Positions 32,137 to 40,247 are shown, counted from the stretch's first letter. The stretch is 46,229 nucleotides of DNA from Micromonospora chalcea (GCF_002926165.1 NZ_MAGP01000134.1:1-46229), one strand, 5' to 3'. Notes: generated by a model not told the origin, from the sequence alone. Program-made: numbers and translations.

Positions 32137-33612
32137 TCAGAGACCACCGGGGAGGCGGCCGGGGGCCAGCCGGTGGTGCGGGTCCAGGTGGGCCTTGGCG
32201 CTGCGCAGGCGCGGCAACGCGGGCAGCTCGCCCCAGAGGTCCACGGCACGGCGCACCGCCGGCGGCGCGGCCACCACCACACACCGGCCTCGCCGGGCGA
32301 TCAGCACGCTGCGGACGGCGGTGAGGATCGAGGCGACCCGCTCCGGCGGCAGCGCGCCGGGCAGGGCGGCGTGCACCGCGCCGCCGCCGGCCGAGCCGCG
32401 TACCGGCACGGGGGTGCCGGCGGCGTCGCGCAGCGCGTAGACGGCGGCGTGCAGGTCGTTGATCGGCACCTCGATGCGCAGCGCGGTGTCTCCGGGCGCG
32501 AAGGGATAGCGCCCCCACCACTCCGGCGCGTGGTGGCTGACCATCGCCGGGGCGCCGAGCACGGCGGTGAGCCGTTCGGCCCGCTCGGTCACGTCGGCCG
32601 GGCCGCCCTCCAGGAGCACCACCAGGCTGCCCGCCGCGGGCCGGCCGGTCACGGCCGGGTGATCGGGGCGGTTGATCACCGACGGGTGCGTGGCCGGAAT
32701 CCGGCGACGGGGCAACGGCACCGGCACGGGCAGGTCCAACTCGACGGCGGCCGGGCCGACGCCGGACGCCAGTACGGCACGGACCAGGTCGTGCACCTCC
32801 AGCGGGGTCCAGACCGGACGGGACACCCAGACCCGGCTCGCGGGCACGGCCTGCACCCGCATGGTGGCCGAGACCAGCACGCCGAGCCCGCCCTGCGAGC
32901 CGCAGAGCAGCCGTGCCACGTCCAGCCCGGGCATCCCACCCCGACCGAGGATCGCATCGCCACCACCGCGACCCGGACCTCCGTCGGCATCGGCCGCCGG
33001 AGCGCGTCCGCCCGGACGGCCACCGCCGACATCCGGGGCGGCCCGGCCGAACGCCTCCGTGCCGGACTCGCCGACGCTCACCAACTCGCCGTCGGCGTCG
33101 AGATAGCGCACGCCGATGAGCTGGGCGCACGGGCTGCCGTGCCGGTGCCGCAGCGGACCGGACTCGTCGGCGGCGAGCACCCCGCCGAGCGTCGCGCCCG
33201 GCGAGGGCGCGTCGACAGGCAGCCGCCGGTTGGTACGCGCCAGCGTCGCCTGGACGGCGCGCAGCGGCGTACCGGCGCCGATCTCGGCCACCGCCGCGGC
33301 ATGCGGCTCGTGCCAGACGCCGGCGAGGCGGCCGGTGTCGAGCATGATGTCCACCTGCGCCGGAGCGGCGCCCCAGTCGATCTTCGTGCCGGCGCCGCGG
33401 GGCACCACTGTCAGGTCGTACGCCGCGGCCAGCCGCAACACCTCGGCGGCGGCGTGCGGGCCGCCCGGCACGGCCACCCAGCGGGCGGTACGCCCGGCCA
33501 CCTCGTCGGCCGGGCCGGCGAAGCGGGCGAACGGCGAACCACAGATCTCCGCCAGCTTCCGGGTGATGTCGAGGGCTCCGGGTCGGTTGGTGGAACGAGC
33601 TGCATCCGCCAT
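32137..33612 (-). CDS. FAD-binding oxidoreductase (GlcE-like) with a Gly-rich insertion
   Basis: A 491-residue protein of the PCMH/VAO-type FAD_binding_4 family, closest in layout to the GlcE subunit of glycolate oxidase. VVPRGAGTKIDWG (69-81) and PSPGATLGGVLAADESG (137-152) are FAD-contacting segments, and CGSQGGLGVL (237-246) ends the FAD domain. Between GELVSV and MPGLDVARLL, where relatives have a short KNVAGYD-like link, there is a Gly/Arg/Ala-rich stretch at about 182-228. The family usually works with a GlcD- or GlcF-like partner, but none is adjacent. The substrate is unknown. ATG 33612 has TACGAT 7 nt upstream. A longer start at 33630 is possible. Confidence 0.83.
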   Translation of the reverse strand: MADAARSTNRPGALDITRKLAEICGSPFARFAGPADEVAGRTARWVAVPGGPHAAAEVLRLAAAYDLTVVPRGAGTKIDWGAAPAQVDIMLDTGRLAGVWHEPHAAAVAEIGAGTPLRAVQATLARTNRRLPVDAPSPGATLGGVLAADESGPLRHRHGSPCAQLIGVRYLDADGELVSVGESGTEAFGRAAPDVGGGRPGGRAPAADADGGPGRGGGDAILGRGGMPGLDVARLLCGSQGGLGVLVSATMRVQAVPASRVWVSRPVWTPLEVHDLVRAVLASGVGPAAVELDLPVPVPLPRRRIPATHPSVINRPDHPAVTGRPAAGSLVVLLEGGPADVTERAERLTAVLGAPAMVSHHAPEWWGRYPFAPGDTALRIEVPINDLHAAVYALRDAAGTPVPVRGSAGGGAVHAALPGALPPERVASILTAVRSVLIARRGRCVVVAAPPAVRRAVDLWGELPALPRLRSAKAHLDPHHRLAPGRLPGGL

Positions 33613-33619
33613 GGCGCTT

Positions 33620-33625
33620 ATCGTA
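33620..33625 (-). promoter_or_regulatory. Leaderless-type -10 box TACGAT before the FAD oxidoreductase
   Basis: On the minus strand TACGAT is followed by 7 nt and ATG 33612, with no Shine-Dalgarno. Confidence 0.45.
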
Positions 33626-33700
33626 CACATGTTCGAAAGCCCTGGCGGCGAGTCGCCGGATTCGCGCGGCGGGCGGCCCCGGCGGCGGTCCGGCGCCCGG

Positions 33701-33706
33701 TAACGT
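33701..33706 (+). promoter_or_regulatory. Leaderless-type -10 box TAACGT before the prolyl oligopeptidase
   Basis: TAACGT is followed by 6 nt and GTG 33713, with no Shine-Dalgarno. Confidence 0.5.
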
Positions 33707-33712
33707 GGCGCC

Positions 33713-35806
33713 GTGACCGAAACCCCACTGCCCGTCGCCAAGCGCGTCCCGACCGAGCGCGTCCATCACGGTGACACAGTCCTCGACGAGTACGCCTGGC
33801 TCGCCGCCAAGGACGACCCGGACACGATCGCCTACCTGGACGCCGAGAACGCGTACACCGAGGCGCGCACCGCCCACCTGGCCGAGTTGCGCGCGGAGCT
33901 GTTCGAGGAGACGCGCCGGCGCACCCAGGAGACCGACCTGTCGGTGCCGACCCGCAAGGACGGTCACTGGTACTACACCCGCACCGTCGAGGGGCAGCAG
34001 TACGGCGTGCACTGCCGCCGCGCGGTCCGCCCCGGCGAGACCGCGCCCCCGGTCAGCGCCGACGGCGCGCCGCTCGACGGCGAGGAGGTGCTGCTCGACG
34101 GCAACCAGCTCGCCGAGGGGCACGACTTCTTCTCGCTCGGCGCGTTCGACGTCAGCCCGGACGGCCGCTGGCTGGCCTACTCCACCGACTTCTCCGGCGA
34201 CGAGCGCTTCACGCTGCGGATCAAGGACCTGACCACCGGCGAGTCGCTGCCGGACGAGGTGCCGGACACGTTCTACGGCACGGCGTGGTCGAGCGACGCC
34301 TCGACTCTGTTCTACGTGACGGTGGACGAGGCGTGGCGGCCCAACCGGGTCTGGCGGCACACCGTCGGCACGTCGTCCACCGAGGACGTGGTGGTCTACC
34401 AGGAGGACGACGAGCGGTTCTGGGTCGGCGTCGAGCTGACCCGCTCCGAGCGCTTCGTGGTGATCGACATCCACAGCAAGATCACCAGCGAGGTGCGGGT
34501 GATCCCGGCAGCCAACCCGACCGGCGAGCCCGCCGTCGTGGCCCCGCGGCGTCAGGGCATCGAGTACGCGGTGGAGCACCACGGCCACCGCTTCCTGATC
34601 CTGCACAACGACGGCGCGGAGGACTTCGCGCTGGCGTACACCTCGGCGGACGCGCCGGGCGAGTGGACGCCGCTGATCCCGCACACGCCGGGCACCCGGC
34701 TGGAGGCGGTCGACGCGTTCGAGAACCACCTCGTGGTGTCGCTGCGCGCCAACGGGCTGACCGGTCTGCGGGTGCTGCCGGTCGGCAGCGACGACAGCTG
34801 GGACATCGACTTCCCCGAGCCGATCTACAGCGTCGGGCTGGACGCGAACCCGGAGTACCGCACGAACGAGGTACGGCTGCGCTACACCTCGCTCGTCACC
34901 CCGGACTCGGTCTACGACTACGACCTGGTGACCCGGGAGCTGACGCTGCGGCGGCAGAAGCCGGTACGCCCCGGGCCGGACGGGCGGCCGTACGACCCGG
35001 CCGACTACGAGCAGCACCGGGACTGGGCGCTCGCCGACGACGGCACCCGGGTACCGATCTCGCTGGTCTGCCGCCGGGACACCCCGCGCGACGGCTCGGC
35101 GCCCGCCGTCATCTACGGCTACGGGTCGTACGAGGCGAGCATGGACCCGTGGTTCTCGATCGCCCGGCTGAGCCTGCTCGACCGCGGCGTGATCTTCGCG
35201 GTGGCGCACATCCGGGGCGGCGGCGAGCTGGGCCGGCGCTGGTACGACGAGGGCAAGCTGCTGGCCAAGAAGAACACGTTCACCGATTTCGTGGCCTGCG
35301 CCCGGCACCTGGTGAAGGCGGGCTGGACGGCGAGCGACCGGCTGGTCGCCCGGGGCGCGTCGGCCGGTGGCCTGCTGATGGGCGCGGTGGCGAACCTCGC
35401 CCCGGACGCGTTCACCGGGATCGTCGCGCAGGTGCCGTTCGTGGACGCGCTCACCTCGATCCTCGACCCGTCGCTGCCGTTGACGGTCACCGAGTGGGAG
35501 GAGTGGGGCAACCCGCTGGACGACCCCGAGGTGTACGCGTACATGAAGTCGTACACGCCGTACGAGAATGTGACCGCCGCCGACTACCCGGCCATCCTGG
35601 CGGTGACCAGCCTCAACGACACTCGCGTGCTCTATCACGAGCCGGCCAAGTGGATCGCCCGGCTGCGCGCGCTCGCGCCGGCCGGCGACTACCTGCTCAA
35701 GACCGAGATGGGCGCGGGCCACGGCGGGCCGAGCGGCCGGTACGACTCGTGGCGTGAGGAGGCGTTCGTCAACGCCTGGATCCTGGACCGCGTCGGCCGC
35801 GCGTGA
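33713..35806 (+). CDS. Prolyl oligopeptidase-family serine peptidase (S9A, oligopeptidase B-like)
   Basis: A 697-residue soluble peptidase. The N-terminal part (about 75-410) is the seven-bladed propeller that gates access. The C-terminal alpha/beta-hydrolase has Ser550 in RGASAGGLL, Asp636 in NDTRV and His670 in GAGHGG. The start HGDTVLDEYAWL and the segment VPFVDALTSILDPSLPLTVTEWEEWGNP are typical of oligopeptidase B (PtrB), which cleaves short peptides after basic residues. No signal peptide, so it is cytoplasmic. It ends 6 nt from the convergent dehydratase gene. Confidence 0.94.
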   Translation: MTETPLPVAKRVPTERVHHGDTVLDEYAWLAAKDDPDTIAYLDAENAYTEARTAHLAELRAELFEETRRRTQETDLSVPTRKDGHWYYTRTVEGQQYGVHCRRAVRPGETAPPVSADGAPLDGEEVLLDGNQLAEGHDFFSLGAFDVSPDGRWLAYSTDFSGDERFTLRIKDLTTGESLPDEVPDTFYGTAWSSDASTLFYVTVDEAWRPNRVWRHTVGTSSTEDVVVYQEDDERFWVGVELTRSERFVVIDIHSKITSEVRVIPAANPTGEPAVVAPRRQGIEYAVEHHGHRFLILHNDGAEDFALAYTSADAPGEWTPLIPHTPGTRLEAVDAFENHLVVSLRANGLTGLRVLPVGSDDSWDIDFPEPIYSVGLDANPEYRTNEVRLRYTSLVTPDSVYDYDLVTRELTLRRQKPVRPGPDGRPYDPADYEQHRDWALADDGTRVPISLVCRRDTPRDGSAPAVIYGYGSYEASMDPWFSIARLSLLDRGVIFAVAHIRGGGELGRRWYDEGKLLAKKNTFTDFVACARHLVKAGWTASDRLVARGASAGGLLMGAVANLAPDAFTGIVAQVPFVDALTSILDPSLPLTVTEWEEWGNPLDDPEVYAYMKSYTPYENVTAADYPAILAVTSLNDTRVLYHEPAKWIARLRALAPAGDYLLKTEMGAGHGGPSGRYDSWREEAFVNAWILDRVGRA

Positions 35807-35812
35807 CGGGGG

Positions 35813-36757
35813 TCAGGCGGCCAGCGCCGCGGTGAGCACCTGCGGGTCGGCGTTGCCGCCGGTCACGACCGCGACGGTACGGCCGGCCGGCAGCTCGCCA
35901 CTGTGGAAGAGCCGGGCGGCCAGGGCGACCGCGCCGCTCGGCTCGGCCACCAGTCGCGCGTCCCGGATCAGCCGGCCGGTGGCCGCCATGATCTCGTCCT
36001 CGGTGACCGTGACGATGCCGTCGAGCCGGTCCCGCAGGTGGGCCAGCGTCAACGCGGACAGGCTGGTCCGCAGCCCGTCGGCGCACGTCCGGTAGGTGCG
36101 TTCGACGTCCCAGACGACCACCTCACCGGCGGCGAGTGACTCCTGGGCGTCGGCGGCCAGCGCCGGCTCCACGCCGATCACGACGGCGGACGGGCGCAGC
36201 GCCTTGACCGCCGTGGCCACGCCCGAGCCGAGCCCGCCGCCGCCCACCGGCACCAGCACCACGTCCACGTCCGGCAGGTCGGCGACGATCTCCAGCCCGA
36301 CGGTGCCCTGACCGGCGATGACAGCTGGATGGTCGAACGGCGGCACCAGCGTCGCGCCGGTCCCGGCCACGATCCGCTCCGCCTCGGCGAGCCGCCGGGC
36401 CGGCGGTACCAGCCGTACGTCCGCGCCGAGAGCCCGCATCCGGGCCACCTTGACCTCCGGCGCCCCCTCGGGGACCACCACCGTGCAGGGCGCGCCGAGG
36501 GCGCGGGCCGCGTACGCCAGGGCTTGCCCGTGGTTTCCCGACGAGTGGGTGACCACCCCCCGGGAGCGGGTCGCCGGATCGAGCCGGGCCACCGCGTGGG
36601 TGGCGCCGCGCAGCTTGAACGACCCCACCGGTTGCAGGTTCTCCGGCTTGAGCCACAGCTGGTCGTCCCAGAGCACCGGCATTAACGGGGTCCGCAGCAC
36701 GGTGCCGGCCACGTCCTCGGCCGCGTCGCGGATGTCGGCGATCGAGATCAGCTCCAT
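35813..36757 (-). CDS. Threonine/serine dehydratase-like PLP enzyme
   Basis: A 314-residue fold-type II PLP enzyme. The Schiff-base Lys48 lies in PVGSFKLRGA, the SSGNHGQALAYAA loop binds substrate carboxylate, and GGGGLGSG (near 172-179) holds PLP phosphate. The late TGGNADP is the usual pyridine-nitrogen contact. There is no C-terminal ACT-like regulatory domain, so it resembles catabolic threonine dehydratase or serine racemase/dehydratase rather than biosynthetic IlvA. It is divergent from a 47-residue membrane protein gene across only 22 nt. Confidence 0.88.
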   Translation of the reverse strand: MELISIADIRDAAEDVAGTVLRTPLMPVLWDDQLWLKPENLQPVGSFKLRGATHAVARLDPATRSRGVVTHSSGNHGQALAYAARALGAPCTVVVPEGAPEVKVARMRALGADVRLVPPARRLAEAERIVAGTGATLVPPFDHPAVIAGQGTVGLEIVADLPDVDVVLVPVGGGGLGSGVATAVKALRPSAVVIGVEPALAADAQESLAAGEVVVWDVERTYRTCADGLRTSLSALTLAHLRDRLDGIVTVTEDEIMAATGRLIRDARLVAEPSGAVALAARLFHSGELPAGRTVAVVTGGNADPQVLTAALAA

Positions 36758-36763
36758 CGCACC

Positions 36764-36773
36764 AACCTAGACT
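36764..36773. promoter_or_regulatory. Two overlapping face-to-face -10 boxes for divergent leaderless genes
   Basis: On the minus strand TAGGTT (36764-36769) is 6 nt from ATG 36757. On the plus strand TAGACT (36768-36773) is 6 nt from ATG 36780. The boxes share the TA at 36768-36769. Neither gene has a Shine-Dalgarno, and no convincing -35 boxes are seen. Confidence 0.55.
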
Positions 36774-36779
36774 GCCGGC

Positions 36780-36923
36780 ATGAGTGCGGAGGAGCCCTCG
36801 GCGGCGCGACGCGGACCGACCTGGCTGATCCTCGTGGTGGTGGCCGCCGCGCTCGTCGTCTGCTGCTGTTCGACGGTGATCGGGCTGGTCGTCGCCGGCT
36901 CCGCCGGGCTGCTCGGTCGCTGA
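36780..36923 (+). CDS. 47-residue single-pass membrane protein
   Basis: A small gene with a short charged N-terminus (MSAEEPSAARRGPT), one hydrophobic helix (about residues 15-38, WLILVVVAAALVVCCC and following) with three consecutive Cys, and a short Gly-rich end. Basic residues before the helix suggest a cytoplasmic N-terminus. ATG 36780 has TAGACT 6 nt upstream, and a 12-bp hairpin begins directly after the stop codon, so it has its own promoter and terminator. The function is unknown. The Cys cluster could be a palmitoyl-like or metal/redox site, but this is only speculation. Confidence 0.65.
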   Translation: MSAEEPSAARRGPTWLILVVVAAALVVCCCSTVIGLVVAGSAGLLGR

Positions 36924-36959
36924 CCGCCGGGCCGGACGCCGGCCGTCCCGGCCCGGCGG
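36924..36959 (+). terminator. Hairpin terminator of the 47-residue membrane protein gene
   Basis: CCGCCGGGCCGG (36924-36935) pairs perfectly with CCGGCCCGGCGG (36948-36959) around a 12-nt loop, starting directly after the TGA. Confidence 0.75.
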
Positions 36960-36976
36960 GCGCCGCCGTCCGTGCC

Positions 36977-37000
36977 GCTCGCCGCCCCGTGCCGGCGAGC
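36977..37000 (-). terminator. Hairpin terminator of the DinB-type gene
   Basis: GCTCGCCG (36977-36984) pairs with CGGCGAGC (36993-37000) around an 8-nt loop. It is 8 nt beyond the end (37009) of the minus-strand DinB-type gene. Confidence 0.65.
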
Positions 37001-37008
37001 AAGCAACG

Positions 37009-37575
37009 TCAGCGGGTCCAGGCCGGGTTCCGTCCGGCCCGGCCGAGCAGCGCGTCCATGCTGGCCGGCGCCGCCTCGGTGGGCACCGGCGGGCCGAACG
37101 CGCCCATCTTCTGCCCCATGTCGCCCATCCGGTCCATGAACTCGTGCCCGGCCGACACCACGGCCGGATCCACTGTCAGCTCCTGGCCGGTGGCCCGAGC
37201 CAGGTCCCACCCGTGCACCGTGAGGTCGATCAGCGCCATCGACCCGACGGTCTCCTGTGGTAGCCCCATGCCGGGTGACACGCCCTCCAGCGCGGCCGGG
37301 TCGGACCAGGCCTCGGTGAGCCGGGCCGTCTCGGTCGCGAACCGGTCACGCCAGCCCTCGGTCAGGTGATCGGTCTTGCCGGACCAGTCGACCTCTTCCC
37401 GGCGGGCCAGCGCCTGGAAGTTGACCACCACGTCGAACAGGTGCCCGAGCAGGTCGCGCACCGTGTAGTCGGGGCACGGGGTGGGCAGGCCGAGTTGCTC
37501 GTCGGAGATGCCGCGAACCACAGCGACCGTACGCGGCGCCGCGACGGCGAGCAGCTCACTAGTCTTCGTGCTCAT
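37009..37575 (-). CDS. TIGR03086-type DinB/mycothiol-dependent isomerase-like protein
   Basis: A 188-residue four-helix-bundle protein of the DinB-like superfamily (TIGR03086, maleylpyruvate isomerase N-terminal type). Metal-binding His residues are visible in VRDLLGHLFDVVVNF and DLTVHGWDLARATG, with GHEFMDRM near the C-terminus. The PTPCPDYTVRDLLGHL opening is characteristic. Many actinobacterial members use mycothiol as cofactor. The exact reaction is unknown. ATG 37575 has TACGCT 6 nt upstream and no Shine-Dalgarno. It is divergent from an AraC regulator across 31 nt, suggesting regulation of or by that gene. Confidence 0.87.
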   Translation of the reverse strand: MSTKTSELLAVAAPRTVAVVRGISDEQLGLPTPCPDYTVRDLLGHLFDVVVNFQALARREEVDWSGKTDHLTEGWRDRFATETARLTEAWSDPAALEGVSPGMGLPQETVGSMALIDLTVHGWDLARATGQELTVDPAVVSAGHEFMDRMGDMGQKMGAFGPPVPTEAAPASMDALLGRAGRNPAWTR

Positions 37576-37581
37576 AGGGGC

Positions 37582-37587
37582 AGCGTA
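37582..37587 (-). promoter_or_regulatory. Leaderless-type -10 box TACGCT before the DinB-type gene
   Basis: On the minus strand TACGCT is followed by 6 nt and ATG 37575. It lies in the 31-nt gap to the divergent AraC gene. Confidence 0.45.
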
Positions 37588-37606
37588 TGAGGGCGGTCTT
37601 GAAGAA

Positions 37607-38395
37607 ATGCGACACGAACCGCGGCGTGACAACCGGGGCATCCTCGATCCGGGCCGGCTGCGGCAGCAGGTCCGGTTCCGGCGCCGGATGGCCGCCCCGG
37701 CGTTGCGCCGGTGGGTGGAGCACTACTGGTTGATCGACTGGGATCTGACCGAGCCGTTCGAGCAGCGGGTGGTGCCGCACCCCACCGTGAACGTGGTGTT
37801 CCAGGCGCAGGAGGGCGCGCCCGAACAGGGCGAGATCGCCGGCGTCGACACCGGCCTGTTCGCCGTCACGCTGCACGGCGTCGGCCGGGTCTCCGGCGTC
37901 CAGTTCCGCCCGGGCGGCTTCCGGCCGTTCTGGCGGCGCCCGGTCGCCGAACTGACCGGCCGGCGCGTGCCGATCCCCGGCGGGCCGATCTGCCCGGGGA
38001 CCGACGACGAGCGATGCGCGAGGCTGGACGAGCTGCTGACCTCGTGGCCGCCGGTCGCGGATCCGCTCGCCGCGGAGGCCACCACGCTGGTCGAGGAGAT
38101 CCGCGCCGACCGGACCGTGCTGCGGGTGACCGACTTCGCCCGGCGGCGCGGCGTCTCCGTCCGCCGGCTCCAGCGCCTCTTCCTCGACCACGTGGGCGTC
38201 GGTCCGAAGTGGGTGATCCGCCGCTACCGGCTCCAGGAGGCGATCGAACAGGCCGCCGCCGGGCCGCTGGACTGGTCGCGGGTCGCCGCCGATCTGGGGT
38301 ACGCCGACCAGGCCCACCTGGTGCGCGAGTTCACCGCCGTCGCCGGGGTCTCGCCCGCGGCGTACGCCCGCTCGCTGGCGGCCCTGCGGCCGTGA
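37607..38395 (+). CDS. AraC-family transcriptional regulator
   Basis: A 262-residue regulator. The N-terminal cupin-like sensor part (about 20-140: WVEHYWLIDWDLTEPFEQRVVPHPTVNVVF, then HGVGRVSGVQFRPGGFRPFWRRPVAEL) is of the DUF6597 type. The C-terminal double HTH (about 165-260) has VTDFARRRGVSVRRLQRLFLDHVGVGPKWVIRRYRLQEA and DLGYADQAHLVREFTAVAGVSPAAYAR. ATG 37607 is the best start, although only a weak GAAGA precedes it. Upstream in-frame codons would run into the divergent gene. The inducer is unknown. Confidence 0.9.
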   Translation: MRHEPRRDNRGILDPGRLRQQVRFRRRMAAPALRRWVEHYWLIDWDLTEPFEQRVVPHPTVNVVFQAQEGAPEQGEIAGVDTGLFAVTLHGVGRVSGVQFRPGGFRPFWRRPVAELTGRRVPIPGGPICPGTDDERCARLDELLTSWPPVADPLAAEATTLVEEIRADRTVLRVTDFARRRGVSVRRLQRLFLDHVGVGPKWVIRRYRLQEAIEQAAAGPLDWSRVAADLGYADQAHLVREFTAVAGVSPAAYARSLAALRP

Positions 38396-38485
38396 CGCGG
38401 GTCAGGCCTGCCGAGCGCGGGCCAACCCTCACTCCGCGCGGTTACGCAAGGTGACAGTCGGCCCGAGCGGCGGGCCTCGCCTCGC

Positions 38486-38619
38486 GCCGACTTTGCTCTG
38501 CAGCCACTGACGCAACGCACACCGACGGTGACGGTGGCGGTGCGACGCCGCCGACCATGGTCAACAGGAAGCGCCTGTTCAGGCGCCTGCTGCACCGATG
38601 GCTGCAGAGCAAAGTCGGC
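38486..38619. repeat. Perfect 21-bp inverted repeat spanning 134 bp
   Basis: The arm at 38486-38506 (begins GCCGACTTTGC, ends CTGCAGCCA) is the exact inverse complement of 38599-38619. The 92-nt interior contains smaller repeats (for example AGGCGCCTG and CGGTGACGGTGGCGGTG) and no convincing gene. It lies in the 307-nt gap between the AraC and REC-SpoIIE genes, which otherwise holds nothing I can call. The layout recalls a small non-autonomous element or a stable bidirectional terminator. Confidence 0.75.
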
Positions 38620-38702
38620 AGCAAGCCCACTCACTCGCCCGGCGGCGGCCGTGACGCAGTGTTACAGGCAGCTTGGCTACGGTACGTGACCGGGAACGCG
38701 CG

Positions 38703-40247
38703 TCAGCGGCGGCGGACCGCCACCACCGCAACGTCGTCCTGGATCTCCGGCGGCGCCAACTCGACCAGCAGCCGCTGGCAGAACTGGTCCAGGTCGTCGT
38801 CCACCCGGGCGGCGGCCACGCCGAGCGCCGCCATGCCGTCGTCGATGGTGGCGTCCCGCCGCTCGATCAGCCCGTCGGTGTAGAGCACGAGCGTCGCCCC
38901 GGCGGGAAGCACGAACTCCAGGTCGGGCGGGCGCGGCGCGCGTACCCCGAGCAGCGGCGCGGACTGCGCCACGAACTCGACCCGGCCGTCCCGGCTCAGC
39001 AACGCCGGCAGGTGCCCAGCGCTGGCCATCCGGACCAGCCCGGTCGACGGCTGGAGCAGCAGCACGCAGATGGTGGCCAGCTCATTCGGCAGCAGGTTGC
39101 GCATCAGCTCGTTGACCCGGTCCAGGATCACCCCGGGCTGATGGCCCTCGACCGCGTACGCCCGTACCGCGTGGCGCAGCTCGGCCATCACGGTGGCCGC
39201 GTGCAGCGAGTGCCCGGCCACGTCACCGATCGCCACCAGCAGGTGCCCGTCGAGCATCACCAGCTCGTAGAAGTCGCCGCCCACCTCGGTCTGCGCGCTC
39301 GCCGGCTCGTACCGCACGGCCAGGTCCAGGCCCACGACGTCGGGCAGCCGCTGCGGCAGCAGGCTGCGCTGCAACGTCACGGCGATCCGGTGCTCCTCGT
39401 CGAAGGAGCGCTGCGCCTCCACCGCCGAGGCGACGGCCTGGGCGAGCTGCACCAGCACCGGCGTACGGACGGTCTGGGTGGCGGTCGGCACCACCACGTA
39501 CAGCGGGGCGCGGTCCTCCCGCAGCCGGGAGGCGGCCACCGTCACCGTGTCCCCGTCCGGCCAGCCCGTCAGCGCCCAGTCGCCCGGGTCGTCGACCCGT
39601 ACCCGGGTGCCGATCGGCACGCCGGTGTCGTCCACCACCCACGGCACGATCGTGGCCGGCGTGTGCGGGTCGACCGCCACCCCCGCCAGGCAGTCCCCGT
39701 CGAACGTCTCGGCGACCACCGCCGCTGGGGCCTTGAAGATCCGCGCCGCGCCGCTCGCTGCCGCCTCCAGCAGCCGGACGAAGTTCGGCGTCGCGTGCAT
39801 CTCCACCGTGGCGTCGGCGAGCGCGGCGAGCCGCTCGGCGAGCTGCTCGGCACGCAGCCGGGCCTGGTAGTAGCGCAGCACCGCGTGCGCGGTGGCGACC
39901 AGTTCCTCCGGCTCGATCGGCTCGGCCAGGTAGGCGTCCGCGCCCCGGGTGAGACCCTGCGCCCGGTCGACCACGTCCACCGCGTGGGCGGAGACGTGGA
40001 TGACCGGAATGTACGGGTGCGTCTCCTTGATCCGCTCGCACACCTCGAAGCCGCTCATGTCGGGCAGCCGCACGTCGAGCACCACGAGGTCGACGTGCTC
40101 ACGGGCCACCCGGTCCAGCGCCTCCGTGCCGTTCTCCGCCTCCACGGTGACGAAACCGGCCCGGGTGAGCCAGTTCACCAGCAGGTACCGCTTGGGGCCG
40201 CTGTCGTCGACCACCAGCACGGTCACCGGCCCGCTGTCCACCGTCAC
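38703..40247 (-). CDS. Receiver-GAF-SpoIIE protein phosphatase (RsbU/RssB-like)
   Basis: A 514-residue protein. The receiver (about 8-125) has acidic residues Asp14-Asp15 and phosphoacceptor Asp58 (VVLDVRLPDMSG), but the usual Lys of the K-P motif is replaced (YLAEP, 107-111). A linker helix and GAF-like domain (about 150-275) precede a SpoIIE/PP2C domain with EVGGDFYE (321-328), GDVAGHS (341-347), YTDGLIERRD (456-465) and QDDVAVV (503-509). It should dephosphorylate STAS antagonists under control of phosphorylation. The GTG start overlaps the upstream kinase stop codon by 4 bases. It is the last gene of the stressosome operon. Confidence 0.93.
   Translation of the reverse strand: MTVDSGPVTVLVVDDSGPKRYLLVNWLTRAGFVTVEAENGTEALDRVAREHVDLVVLDVRLPDMSGFEVCERIKETHPYIPVIHVSAHAVDVVDRAQGLTRGADAYLAEPIEPEELVATAHAVLRYYQARLRAEQLAERLAALADATVEMHATPNFVRLLEAAASGAARIFKAPAAVVAETFDGDCLAGVAVDPHTPATIVPWVVDDTGVPIGTRVRVDDPGDWALTGWPDGDTVTVAASRLREDRAPLYVVVPTATQTVRTPVLVQLAQAVASAVEAQRSFDEEHRIAVTLQRSLLPQRLPDVVGLDLAVRYEPASAQTEVGGDFYELVMLDGHLLVAIGDVAGHSLHAATVMAELRHAVRAYAVEGHQPGVILDRVNELMRNLLPNELATICVLLLQPSTGLVRMASAGHLPALLSRDGRVEFVAQSAPLLGVRAPRPPDLEFVLPAGATLVLYTDGLIERRDATIDDGMAALGVAAARVDDDLDQFCQRLLVELAPPEIQDDVAVVAVRRR

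Noticed and set aside
31943..35722. 1259-residue minus-strand frame opposite the oligopeptidase and through the FAD gene
   Set aside because: Its composition is Arg/Val/His low complexity with no domain, and it conflicts with two well-supported genes.
38557..38883. Plus-strand frame starting MVNRKRLFRRLLHRWLQ inside the 134-bp element
   Set aside because: It lacks a ribosome binding site and runs antisense through the end of the phosphatase gene. It is probably created by the inverted repeat.
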